From a virus, in IMG/VR virus record IMGVR_UViG_3300031787_000655, positions 1 through 28,153 of that record: a DNA stretch of 28,153 bases, one strand, 5' to 3'. Below are positions 6,126 through 12,449 of this stretch, one piece after another. The position numbers and the translations under genes are program-made. The notes beneath the pieces were generated by a model, which had not been told where the DNA came from, ran no database searches, and worked only from the letters and a program-made list of their open reading frames with translations. The first letter of the stretch is position 1. Each line of letters begins with the position of its first letter.

Positions 6126-6193
6126 TGCGCGAGAATGGTGAGAATCCAGCCAAGGGCGGAGACGATGATGGTGATGATGACGGCGGGTTTCAT
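6122..6193 (-). CDS. 23-residue membrane peptide
   Basis: This is a minimal gene of 23 codons, starting MKPAVIIT and ending WILTILAQ. Residues 4-22 are an uninterrupted hydrophobic helix long enough to cross the membrane. It has perfect ATGA overlaps with both neighbours (6190-6193 and 6122-6125). If it is not a gene, the 64 bases between its neighbours would be an unexplained gap in a gapless run. It is unlike any lysis gene by position. A regulatory or membrane-active micropeptide is possible. Support is structural only. Confidence 0.55.
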   Translation of the reverse strand: MKPAVIITIIVSALGWILTILAQ

Positions 6194-6423
6194 GTTTCCC
6201 AGCATTTCAGGATTTCAAGACGCCATTCTTCGGATGTGCGTTTCCACCAGCCAGAGGATGAGGCGGCGTCAAAAGCATAAATTGCGCGTTTTTCATAGCG
6301 CTCAGGAGTGAGGCGCTTTGCCCAATGACGAGCGTCGCGCATGCGGTCAGCGGCAGCCTTGCGTGCCATTTCATAACCTGCCAAACAAACAAAAAGGCGG
6401 CGGATGGATTTAAGAGGCTTCAT
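6190..6423 (-). CDS. Hypothetical small basic protein
   Basis: This 77-residue protein starts MKPLKSIRRLFVCLAGYEMA, is rich in Arg/Lys/Ala, and has Trp-rich segments (HWAKRL and SGWWKRTSEEWRLEIL). The first 20 residues are amphipathic with a short hydrophobic core (LFVCLAGY), too short for a confident membrane span. It is coupled to the RHH gene upstream (ATGA, 6420-6423) and to the micropeptide downstream. I do not recognise a family. Confidence 0.7.
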   Translation of the reverse strand: MKPLKSIRRLFVCLAGYEMARKAAADRMRDARHWAKRLTPERYEKRAIYAFDAASSSGWWKRTSEEWRLEILKCWET

Positions 6424-6614
6424 GCGTTCTGGTTCTTGTAGGGGTTGCGGTTGACGCCACGGCCTTTCATAAGGCTTTTGAGGCGGGTTTGCACTTCGGT
6501 ATCAGCCAGCGCAAAGACGCGCATCTGCTGGTTGATCGTGCGGTTGTTGTCGAGCGCGACGGCTTTTATTGCCTTGTGCTCGTCGGGCGGGACTTTGATG
6601 ACGATTTGTTTCAT
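6420..6614 (-). CDS. Ribbon-helix-helix (Arc/MetJ-like) regulator
   Basis: This 64-residue protein begins MKQIVIKVPPDEHKAIKAVA, then LDNNRTINQQMRVFALADTE. The IVIKVP strand (3-8), helix 1 (DEHKAIKAVALDNN) and helix 2 (TINQQMRVFAL) match the ribbon-helix-helix fold, which dimerises and inserts the strand pair into the DNA major groove. It is the first gene of the long leftward operon and faces the helicase-methyltransferase gene across a short AT-rich region. The start at 6614 is chosen because the fold begins there; the upstream extension is unstructured. It probably autoregulates and may control the divergent gene. Confidence 0.8.
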   Translation of the reverse strand: MKQIVIKVPPDEHKAIKAVALDNNRTINQQMRVFALADTEVQTRLKSLMKGRGVNRNPYKNQNA

Positions 6615-6624
6615 GGGCAGCGCA

Positions 6625-6652
6625 AGTATGCACCGCCGCAAATATCGTTCAA
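6625..6652 (-). promoter_or_regulatory. Probable promoter of the RHH-led leftward operon
   Basis: On the minus strand TTGAAC (6652-6647), a 16-base spacer and CATACT (6630-6625) fit a sigma70-type promoter with four matches in each hexamer. Transcription would begin near 6618, leaving only a few bases before the ATG at 6614, so the mRNA would be almost leaderless. On the opposite strand TATATT (6655-6660) could serve as the -10 of the divergent gene, though no good -35 is present. Confidence 0.4.
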
Positions 6653-6661
6653 GCTATATTT
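6640..6661. promoter_or_regulatory. AT-rich inverted repeat, candidate RHH operator
   Basis: AAATAT (6640-6645) and ATATTT (6656-6661) are perfect 6-base arms around a 10-base centre that itself has two further symmetric pairs. It overlaps the -35 hexamer of the leftward promoter and a TATATT on the other strand. This suits a small RHH dimer pair that blocks both directions. The operator role is inferred from position and symmetry. Confidence 0.4.
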
Positions 6662-6724
6662 TCATCTTTTTTCACCTTGGCTGTTGACTCGGGAGTTTTG
6701 CCATGCGTTCATGCAGCCTTCACC

Positions 6725-8914
6725 ATGGACTACGATTCATTCATCAAAAACAAGACACGCCGTGCCGAAAGCCACGGATTCGATCCTCTCTCAATCACCG
6801 CCCCTCTTTTCCCGTGGCAGCGCCATGTTGTTGAATGGGCGATCAAGAAAGGCCGCGCCGCCCTCTTTGAGGATTGCGGACTCGGCAAGACTGCGCAGCA
6901 ACTGGAATGGGCCTCGCAAGTCTGCCGTCACACTGGCGGCAGCGTGCTTATTCTGACGCCTCTCGCGGTGGCGCACCAGACATCCCATGAGGCTGACAAG
7001 TTCGGCCTTGTCGCCAAGGTTGCGGAATCCGCCGATGACATCGACGCGCCCGGCATCTGGATCACGAATTACGAGAAGCTAGAGAAATTCGACTGCTCGC
7101 AATTCGTCGGCGTCGTGCTCGATGAATCCAGCATTTTGAAAAACTTCACCGGCAAGATGCGCAAGCTGCTGACCGAGACTTTCAGCGAGACTCCATATCG
7201 CCTTTGCTGCACGGCCACGCCGTCGCCAAACGATTACACCGAGTTCGGGCAGCACGCCGACTTCCTGGGCGTCTGCACGCCAGCGCAAATGCTCGCCACG
7301 TTCTTCATCAATGACACGTTCAACACTGGAGACTGGCGCTTGAAAAAGCATGCCGAGTCTGAATTTTGGGCATGGCTGGCGTCCTGGGCGGCATGCGTGT
7401 CGAAGCCTTCCGACCTTGAATTTGATGATGCCGGATACATTCTGCCGTCGCTCAACCTGCAAACGATTATCGTCCAGGTTGATGATTCAGAGGGCGCTCA
7501 GGAAGGCGAGCTTTTCAGGCACGCCACACTTTCAGCAACCACGATGCACCAGGAAATGCGCGTGACCGCACCTCAGCGTGTCGCGCATGTTGCCGAGCTT
7601 GTGAACAATTCCAGCGAGCCGTGGATCGTCTGGTGCAACACGAACGACGAGAGCGAGCAACTTGCGGCGTCCATTCCTGATGCCGTGGAAGTCAAGGGCA
7701 GCGATACCGCAAAGCAGAAGGAAGAGCGCATTGACGCGTTCACCGAGGGGCGCGCCCGCGTCATCGTCACCAAGGCTGGAATTGCAGGTTACGGCCTCAA
7801 CTGGCAGCATTGCAGGAACGTCGCCTTTGTTGGGCTGTCTTACTCTTTCGAGGACTTTTACCAGGCATTGCGCCGGTCTTACCGCTTTGGCCAGACTCAG
7901 GAGGTCAATGCCTACATTGTCCAGGCGTCCACGGAGGGCGCTATCCTCAAAACCATCCAGCGTAAAATCGAACAGCACAAGGAAATGCAGGAGCGCATGA
8001 AGCTGGCGGCGTCCGCATTTCAATCACAGCAAAAGAAACTTACCATGAAAACAGACATCACCACGGCTTGCGGAGAGGGTTGGACGATCCACCACGGCGA
8101 TTGTGTCAGGGTCGCACGTCAAATTGAGGATGAATCCGTTGATTTCAGCGTGTTCAGTCCGCCATTTGCGGACTTGTTCACCTACTCGGATGACCTTCAA
8201 GACATGGGGAACTGCTCCGACATGAGCGAGTTCACGAAACACTTTGATCTTCTCATCGCGGAGATTGCCCGCATCCTCGTTCCTGGCCGTGAGGTCGCCG
8301 TTCATTGCGTCGATCTGCTTTCCACCAAGTGGAAGCATGGAAAAATCGAGTTCCAGGATTTCAGCGGCGAGATCATCCGCGCATTCTGGAAACATGGGTT
8401 TCTTTTCCATTCCCGCATCACCATCTGGAAATCTCCCGTCACCGAGATGCAGCGCACCAAGGCGCACGGGCTGCTTTACAAGACGCTCACCGCTGACAGC
8501 ACGGATTCCCGCGTCGGGTGTCCAGACTATCTGCTGGTGTTCCGCAAGCCGGGCGACAATCCCAAGCCTGTGACCAAGGACCGCAGCCGTTACCCTGTGG
8601 ACTGGTGGCAAGAAGTCGCATCGCCAGTCTGGATGAGTGTCGATCAAGGCCGTGTGCTTAACAAGGACGGTGCCCGCGATCATTGCGATGAGAAGCACAT
8701 CTGCCCGTTGCAACTGGACGTGATCGAACGCGCCATCGAGCTTTGGACGAATCCCGGCGATCTGGTTTATTCGCCGTTCACCGGCATCGGGTCAGAAGGC
8801 TACGGCTCGTTGACCCTGGATCGTCGGTTCGTTGGAAGCGAACTCAAGGAGTCGTATTTCAAGCAGGCTTGCCTGAACTTGAAAAATGCCAAGTCTCAAC
8901 TCAGCCTGTTCTAG
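6725..8914 (+). CDS. SNF2-type helicase fused to beta-class DNA methyltransferase
   Basis: This 729-residue fusion is the only plus-strand gene. Helicase part (about 25-415): Walker A EDCGLGKT (49-56), Walker B VVLDESS (130-136, DESS for DEAH), motif III CTATPSPND (162-170) and motif VI QALRRSYRFGQT (380-391). Methyltransferase part (about 450-720): catalytic SPPF (478-481) precedes the AdoMet motif SPFTGIGSEG (683-692), the order of beta-class N4-cytosine/N6-adenine enzymes. A GLLYKTLTADSTDSR segment (583-597) is typical of phage methylases fused this way. ATG 6725 is preferred over an upstream TTG; neither has a clear ribosome site. No nuclease domain is visible, so self-protection or anti-restriction is more likely than restriction. 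Confidence 0.9.
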   Translation: MDYDSFIKNKTRRAESHGFDPLSITAPLFPWQRHVVEWAIKKGRAALFEDCGLGKTAQQLEWASQVCRHTGGSVLILTPLAVAHQTSHEADKFGLVAKVAESADDIDAPGIWITNYEKLEKFDCSQFVGVVLDESSILKNFTGKMRKLLTETFSETPYRLCCTATPSPNDYTEFGQHADFLGVCTPAQMLATFFINDTFNTGDWRLKKHAESEFWAWLASWAACVSKPSDLEFDDAGYILPSLNLQTIIVQVDDSEGAQEGELFRHATLSATTMHQEMRVTAPQRVAHVAELVNNSSEPWIVWCNTNDESEQLAASIPDAVEVKGSDTAKQKEERIDAFTEGRARVIVTKAGIAGYGLNWQHCRNVAFVGLSYSFEDFYQALRRSYRFGQTQEVNAYIVQASTEGAILKTIQRKIEQHKEMQERMKLAASAFQSQQKKLTMKTDITTACGEGWTIHHGDCVRVARQIEDESVDFSVFSPPFADLFTYSDDLQDMGNCSDMSEFTKHFDLLIAEIARILVPGREVAVHCVDLLSTKWKHGKIEFQDFSGEIIRAFWKHGFLFHSRITIWKSPVTEMQRTKAHGLLYKTLTADSTDSRVGCPDYLLVFRKPGDNPKPVTKDRSRYPVDWWQEVASPVWMSVDQGRVLNKDGARDHCDEKHICPLQLDVIERAIELWTNPGDLVYSPFTGIGSEGYGSLTLDRRFVGSELKESYFKQACLNLKNAKSQLSLF

Positions 8915-9120
8915 TCTGATGCGTGAAGCCTGCGCCACCGTGCAAGGAACTGAGTCAACGGCTCGTCTCCATGCCCGTTCATGGCGCAGGCGCAATTCTT
9001 CGCCTCGCAGCAGATGAACGTGCACCCAGGTTCGTGCTGGACCTGGGGCTTCCCGTCCTTCCTGCGGCGGCACTTGGCCGTTGCGTTGAAGTGATCCGCT
9101 ATGCGCTGCCAATCGGTCAT
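8911..9120 (-). CDS. Small cysteine-rich protein
   Basis: This 69-residue protein starts MTDWQRIADHFNATAKCRRR and has six cysteines: C17, C33, C37, C38, C43 and C45 (PGCTFICCEAKNCAC). They are clustered enough for metal binding or disulphides but fit no zinc-finger pattern I know. The start makes an ATGA overlap with the upstream gene (9117-9120). Its TAG stop shares the palindrome CTAG (8911-8914) with the stop of the plus-strand fusion gene, so the two genes end on the same four bases. The function is unknown. Confidence 0.7.
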   Translation of the reverse strand: MTDWQRIADHFNATAKCRRRKDGKPQVQHEPGCTFICCEAKNCACAMNGHGDEPLTQFLARWRRLHASD

Positions 9121-9473
9121 GCTTCTGAGACAATGACTTTCACAATCCGTAGATTAGGACGCTTGCGCCGGTAGTCCTTGCCCCAAATCTCGCGGACTCT
9201 GGCAAGCGTGTCCTTGCGTTTGTAGTTCAGCGCACACTTGGTAGGGCCGTCAACCTGCGTTGCGCAGTAGGCCGTGAAGGAACGCTTCTTGGTTGGCACG
9301 ATGACCAGTTCTTTGTTCGGGATGGCATGCGCTCCTTTTATGTAAGCTTTGCCTTCCACCTGCGCCCACTTCTTGGCGTTCACATCCCAATACTTCGCGC
9401 CTGGGATGAGTTGCCATTTGTAAGCGCCGGAATAAACCTTCCAGCCTTTGGGGATTTTAGGAGTCGAGGCCAT
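9117..9473 (-). CDS. Hypothetical protein
   Basis: This 118-residue protein starts MASTPKIPKGWKVYSGAYKW, then QLIPGAKYWDVNAKKWAQVEG. It is rich in Lys, Trp and Tyr, and its repeated short beta-like segments suggest an SH3-like or other small barrel, but I do not recognise a family. The C-terminus is strongly basic (DYRRKRPNLRIVKVIVSEA). It overlaps the DUF3310 gene upstream by 17 bases and the cysteine-rich gene downstream by four. Nucleic-acid binding is possible from charge alone. Confidence 0.72.
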   Translation of the reverse strand: MASTPKIPKGWKVYSGAYKWQLIPGAKYWDVNAKKWAQVEGKAYIKGAHAIPNKELVIVPTKKRSFTAYCATQVDGPTKCALNYKRKDTLARVREIWGKDYRRKRPNLRIVKVIVSEA

Positions 9474-9675
9474 AGCGCAGTTTCAAAATGAGTTGAGCTT
9501 CGTGAATCAGTTTGCGGATGTCCTCCGCGCCGTTCTTGCTGCCGTGTCGGCAGGCACGCTTGATGATGCAGCCTTCCAGAAATGGCAGCTTGTTTGCCTC
9601 AATGAACTCAGCGGGCTGAATTTTGAACGTCTTGTAATGGTCGCCGCCAATTTGTTCTTGTAGTGCGTCACTCAT
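9457..9675 (-). CDS. DUF3310 protein (T7 gp1.7-like)
   Basis: The product has 72 residues. GGDHYKTFKIQPAEFIEAN (10-28), LPFLEGCIIKRACRHGSKNG (30-49) and AEDIRKLIHEAQLIL (50-64) follow the DUF3310 pattern: HY, IQP-x-E-[FY]-I, F-x-x-G-x-x-IK and R-H-x-x-K-x-G-x-x-D-x-x-K. In T7 the gp1.7 member is a nucleotide kinase that phosphorylates dGMP and dTMP and makes T7 sensitive to dideoxythymidine. Whether this short version has that activity is not shown. The start at 9675 makes an ATGA overlap with the upstream gene. Confidence 0.85.
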   Translation of the reverse strand: MSDALQEQIGGDHYKTFKIQPAEFIEANKLPFLEGCIIKRACRHGSKNGAEDIRKLIHEAQLILKLRYGLDS

Positions 9676-10553
9676 GGCTGGCCCTCCTTGGCCGGGGTGA
9701 GGCAGGCGACGGAGAAATCCCAAACGTGGGCCAAATAGCCACTAAACCATTCGCAGACGACCTCATTTTCTTCGTTGACTCGGCTCACCGTCATCTCCGG
9801 CCCTCCAGACTTGAGCCTCACCACGTCGCCGGGGCGGGGCGTCCAGGGCTGGACAGGCTGGGTTTGGTTGGCCCCCGCCTGGGCTGGCTCGTCGGCGTAG
9901 CGCCAGCCGATGATGCTGTATTCACCAGTCTTGCAGTCCCAGCGCCAAGTCTCGGCTAGGCCGGATTCGGCAGTGTATTTACCACTTTGCGCTTCGCATG
10001 CAAGCAAGGCTTCGACAATCGCCTCAGGATCGCACGGGCACGGATCGCCGGGCGTGTGGCGTGTCCAGACCTTGCCGTGGGTTTCGAAGGTGGCTGGCTC
10101 GTCGGCTTTGCTGGCCGCCTGCGGGCCGTGGCCGGGCTTCCAGCGCAGGACGCGGTAGGCCATGATGTCGCTACAGCCACCTCTATGGTTCCAAGGCCAT
10201 GTCGATGGCCTGTTAAGTCGGCTTGTCCTGCCGTCAGACCAAAGCACTTCAAACTCCTCCACCTCCTCATCCTTGAGCGGGCACGGTCCGCCGTCGTGCG
10301 GAATCCAGGGCGGGCCGTCGGAGGCTGGCTTGGCCTGCTCCGGTTCTGCGCTGACATCGGCGGGCTTCGGCAGGGCGGCCAGGAAGGCGCGGGCGATGGC
10401 GAGGCGGTTGGGGGCTTCGTCTTCCCAGCAGCTTTGATTTGGAAAATTATCGAGTCCAACGCCGCAATCCGCAAGAGCCCCAGCTGGAAAAGCCGCGTCA
10501 ATGGCAGACTGAAGCTGCTCGTCGGTGTATTCGTGTGCGTTGTTTGTTTGCAT
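9672..10553 (-). CDS. Multidomain accessory protein with C-terminal YodC-like domain
   Basis: This 293-residue protein starts MQTNNAHEYTDEQLQSAIDA. Residues about 76-136 (PPWIPHDGGPCPLKDEEVEEF to DIMAYRVLRWKPG) match a small domain common in phages that ends in I-[MI]-AYRV. A diverged second copy may follow (VWTRHTPGDPCPCDPEAIVE to YSIIGWRYADEP). The end, RPGDVVRLKSGGPEMTVSRV followed by VVCEWFSG, is the YodC-like/DUF2158 signature (GD-V-x-LKSGGP-x-MTV, C-x-WF). The start is taken at 10553 because the longer frame would run into the endolysin gene. Specific function is unknown. Confidence 0.75.
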   Translation of the reverse strand: MQTNNAHEYTDEQLQSAIDAAFPAGALADCGVGLDNFPNQSCWEDEAPNRLAIARAFLAALPKPADVSAEPEQAKPASDGPPWIPHDGGPCPLKDEEVEEFEVLWSDGRTSRLNRPSTWPWNHRGGCSDIMAYRVLRWKPGHGPQAASKADEPATFETHGKVWTRHTPGDPCPCDPEAIVEALLACEAQSGKYTAESGLAETWRWDCKTGEYSIIGWRYADEPAQAGANQTQPVQPWTPRPGDVVRLKSGGPEMTVSRVNEENEVVCEWFSGYLAHVWDFSVACLTPAKEGQP

Positions 10554-10585
10554 GGCGCGGCAGCGTAACCGCTCGCATTGCACCG

Positions 10586-11062
10586 TCAAATCAGCTTTTG
10601 CACATCGTATCCCACTTCTTCCATGCGCGTTCTCATTTCTGAGAGAGTCTTTCCAAACGTCACCTGGAAGTGTGGCGTTTCGGGAAAGGATTTCCAGTTG
10701 CCAGCCCATTCAATTCCCATCTTTCCAGCAATAATGCCGATTTCAGCATAGAGTTTGTCGGCAAGTCCTGGCTGTTTCTCGTCTAGGTAAACGCCGTTTT
10801 TGAACAGGCCCAGGTCGATGGCGAGCCCGTAGTTGTGCCAGGAGGAGCCAGGGCGGGCTTTCGTGACGATCCGCCCCGGCTTCGTCCTTCCCTGCGCATA
10901 CAACGCAGCCTGTGCAGCCCATGAGCGAAGACCGGAGATAACCTCAACCGTGACGCCTTTCGCAGCCATGGCAGCCTCAGCGGCGGCAACAAACGGTTCC
11001 AGCTTGGCAAGCGCCTTCTTGTTGAGGCTTCCCAGATTCTCGATGGTTCGTTTCGTTCTCAT
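10586..11062 (-). CDS. Endolysin, M15-type L-alanyl-D-glutamate peptidase
   Basis: This 158-residue protein matches the D-Ala-D-Ala carboxypeptidase/L-Ala-D-Glu peptidase family (M15, VanY-like), which cuts peptidoglycan stem peptides. The zinc site is visible: SSWHNYGLAIDLG (73-85) gives H76 and D83, and PETPHFQVTFG (127-137) gives H131. GLRSWAAQAALYAQGRTKPG (44-63) carries the family's conserved SGLRS-Q-x-x-LYAQGR block, and GIEWAGNWKSF (116-126) the W-GG-x-W-like element. There is no signal peptide, so holin-dependent release is expected. ATG 11062 is chosen for its ATGA overlap with the upstream membrane peptide; ATG 11071 is the alternative. Confidence 0.92.
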   Translation of the reverse strand: MRTKRTIENLGSLNKKALAKLEPFVAAAEAAMAAKGVTVEVISGLRSWAAQAALYAQGRTKPGRIVTKARPGSSWHNYGLAIDLGLFKNGVYLDEKQPGLADKLYAEIGIIAGKMGIEWAGNWKSFPETPHFQVTFGKTLSEMRTRMEEVGYDVQKLI

Positions 11063-11178
11063 GGTTTCCATTTGTCATTGTGGTCACGTGACCCATCCCA
11101 AAGCGCGATGGCCCCAAACACCAGCACAGCCCCAAAGAAACAGAGCGTGCCGACAAAAATCTGGAAGCACTCAATCAC
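11059..11178 (-). CDS. 39-residue membrane peptide in lysis cassette
   Basis: A GTG start at 11178 overlaps the o-spanin stop (GTGA), and the stop at 11059 overlaps the endolysin ATG (ATGA). The 39 residues are IECFQIFVGTLCFFGAVLV, then FGAIALW and a charged tail DGSRDHNDKWKP. Residues 5-27 form one hydrophobic helix and the tail is polar, giving a single-span protein. Position and topology fit a holin, pinholin or antiholin of the cassette. No family is recognised; reality rests on the perfect couplings and hydrophobicity. Confidence 0.6.
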   Translation of the reverse strand: MIECFQIFVGTLCFFGAVLVFGAIALWDGSRDHNDKWKP

Positions 11179-11399
11179 GGGCGGAGAGATTCACGGACGG
11201 CTTTCATGTATTCGGCATGTGAATGCCACACCTCGTCAGTCTGGCACCGGTATTGCCCTTGTGACGTTTGGATCACCGTTCCCGCTTTCAGGTGTAATGC
11301 CTGCGGGGAATAAAGCTGCATGGAGTCTGCGACGGTAGGCGAGCGAGATGCGCAGCTCGTCAGCGCGGCGCTTGTCAGCAGGAGTAGCAGCATCTTCAT
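11175..11399 (-). CDS. Putative outer-membrane spanin lipoprotein (o-spanin)
   Basis: This 74-residue protein starts MKMLLLLLTSAALTSCASRS: a charged n-region, a hydrophobic run and a lipobox LTSC with the lipidated Cys at 16. The mature part of about 59 residues ends in SQGQYRCQTDEVWHSHAEYM and a basic tail. It begins inside the gene at 11236-11526 in another frame and overlaps it by 164 bases, the nested layout known for Rz/Rz1 spanin pairs, in which an outer-membrane lipoprotein partners an inner-membrane protein to fuse the envelopes at lysis. It is not proline-rich like lambda Rz1, so the call relies on lipobox plus context. Confidence 0.78.
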   Translation of the reverse strand: MKMLLLLLTSAALTSCASRSPTVADSMQLYSPQALHLKAGTVIQTSQGQYRCQTDEVWHSHAEYMKAVRESLRP

Positions 11400-11526
11400 G
11401 GGTCAAAATCTCGAATGTCAGAGCCTCCATTTCCTTCGTCAGGTGCCACGCAAGCCAGATCGGGAATGCCTTTAGCGCCTGCGTAGCTGCCTGAAAAAGT
11501 GCGGTGATGACAGCAAGCGGGCTCAT
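11236..11526 (-). CDS. Putative inner-membrane spanin (i-spanin)
   Basis: This 96-residue protein starts MSPLAVITALFQAATQALKA. An N-terminal hydrophobic segment (about 3-27, ending FPIWLAWHL) precedes a charged helical part (KEMEALTFEILTHEDAATPA, then DKRRADELRISLAYRRRL), as expected for an inner-membrane anchor with a periplasmic coiled coil. The C-terminus is proline-rich. The start at 11526 makes an ATGA overlap with the holin-like gene. The lipoprotein gene is nested out of frame in its 3' half, the hallmark of a two-component spanin. The membrane helix is only moderately hydrophobic, so roles could differ. Confidence 0.68.
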   Translation of the reverse strand: MSPLAVITALFQAATQALKAFPIWLAWHLTKEMEALTFEILTHEDAATPADKRRADELRISLAYRRRLHAALFPAGITPESGNGDPNVTRAIPVPD

Positions 11527-11696
11527 GCCCCGGTCTTGTTGCCGTCCTTCGCGGCGATCAGGCCAAGTCCGGCCAGGGTCGCAACAGCCTTTGCCACCTC
11601 GTCGGAATACTGAGGCAGCCAAGTCGCGGTCACGACGCCAGCGATGGTGACAAGTCCGGCCAGGGTGGTTTTCCAGTTTTTCACAATGTAGTTCAT
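11523..11696 (-). CDS. Small holin-like membrane protein
   Basis: This 57-residue protein starts MNYIVKNWKTTLAGLVTIAG. Two hydrophobic segments are visible, TTLAGLVTIAGVVTATWLP (10-28) and VAKAVATLAGLGLIAA (35-50), separated by a short polar turn, with a basic tail KDGNKTGA. This layout is common in small phage proteins annotated as holins: a K-x-W-K-T opening, a first helix containing G-x-x-T, and an AKD near the end. It overlaps both neighbours by four bases. It would set lysis timing by releasing the endolysin, a role inferred from topology and cassette position. Confidence 0.72.
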   Translation of the reverse strand: MNYIVKNWKTTLAGLVTIAGVVTATWLPQYSDEVAKAVATLAGLGLIAAKDGNKTGA

Positions 11697-12001
11697 GGGC
11701 GTTTCAGTTTGGTGTTGTGGAGTCTCGCTCTTTCTTCCTCGGTCAGTGAAAACGTGCTGCCAGCGCTCAACTTGCCAGCGTAGGGACATCCAGGCGTTGG
11801 GCATTCATCGATAATGGCAAGCGTTCCCTTCGCCAGTCCCATCTTTTCCGCCATCATCGTGATGATCGGCTCCTTCTCAGCCCTCCACTGCTCACAGGCA
11901 ACGGACCTGTCCCAAATGATTTTAAACGCAACGCAAAGAGCGCTCGTCACCGCGCCGATGCCTGAGAGAAGAGCTTGTTCCAGCGTCATGTCTTGAATCA
12001 T
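11693..12001 (-). CDS. Single-span membrane protein at head of lysis cassette
   Basis: This 102-residue protein starts MIQDMTLEQALLSGIGAVTS. One membrane helix (about 8-30, ALLSGIGAVTSALCVAFKIIW) is followed by a charged helix (WRAEKEPIITMMAEKMG). The tail contains a CPTPGC motif (67-72) and ends EEERARLHNTKLKRP. It is the first gene of the lysis cassette, after a 30-base gap. It could be an antiholin, a holin partner or a spanin-like protein. The internal ATG at 11989 is an alternative start. No family recognised. Confidence 0.7.
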   Translation of the reverse strand: MIQDMTLEQALLSGIGAVTSALCVAFKIIWDRSVACEQWRAEKEPIITMMAEKMGLAKGTLAIIDECPTPGCPYAGKLSAGSTFSLTEEERARLHNTKLKRP

Positions 12002-12031
12002 ATCGGCTTAGGTAGAAGTGGCAAGGAAAAA

Positions 12032-12448
12032 TCAAAGGTTATCCTCAGCGTAGGCAGCGGCGAAAATGGCGTCTGCCTGATCGTCATCGAGTCCAAGAAC
12101 CTGCTGGAATGTCGGGATGGCAGGATGCGACGAACGCACGGTTGGCGAATACTCCCACCAGGATGAAAGCGCGTGGCGTTGATCCACGTCCTGAATGCCC
12201 CCAATCCAGGCGCTGATCTGAATGCAGCGTGTCCTGCCAAGGGCGCGGCGGAGTGAGCCCATGGCGACGGAATAGACCGGACGCGGGGATTCGCGGTTTG
12301 CCCATGCAGCCTCAATTTCCGCCAGCGTCGGCTTCGGCGTGCCGTCAAGCATGGCCAACCCTGCGTAGCTTTCAGGGTCGAGTTTGAAATGAGCGCCGGG
12401 GCGGGCGAGCGCGACGGCTTCAGCAAAGTTGGCGGATGGGATTGGCAT
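12032..12448 (-). CDS. Putative tail fibre accessory or assembly protein
   Basis: This 138-residue protein starts MPIPSANFAEAVALARPGAH and has TPKPTLAEIEAAWANRESPR (about 39-58), the P-x-PT-x-x-E[IL]-x-AA segment often seen in small proteins encoded just after tail fibres. The C-terminus is acidic (LGLDDDQADAIFAAAYAEDNL). It follows the tail fibre gene with a one-base gap. A fibre chaperone or cap role is inferred from position. The longer frame to 12490 is rejected because it runs back into the fibre gene. Confidence 0.65.
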   Translation of the reverse strand: MPIPSANFAEAVALARPGAHFKLDPESYAGLAMLDGTPKPTLAEIEAAWANRESPRPVYSVAMGSLRRALGRTRCIQISAWIGGIQDVDQRHALSSWWEYSPTVRSSHPAIPTFQQVLGLDDDQADAIFAAAYAEDNL

Positions 12449-12449
12449 G

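Noticed and set aside
8045-8914. Separate methyltransferase gene starting at internal ATG 8045
   Set aside because: The frame is continuous with the helicase and there is no convincing ribosome site before the internal ATG; an internal start remains possible but unsupported.
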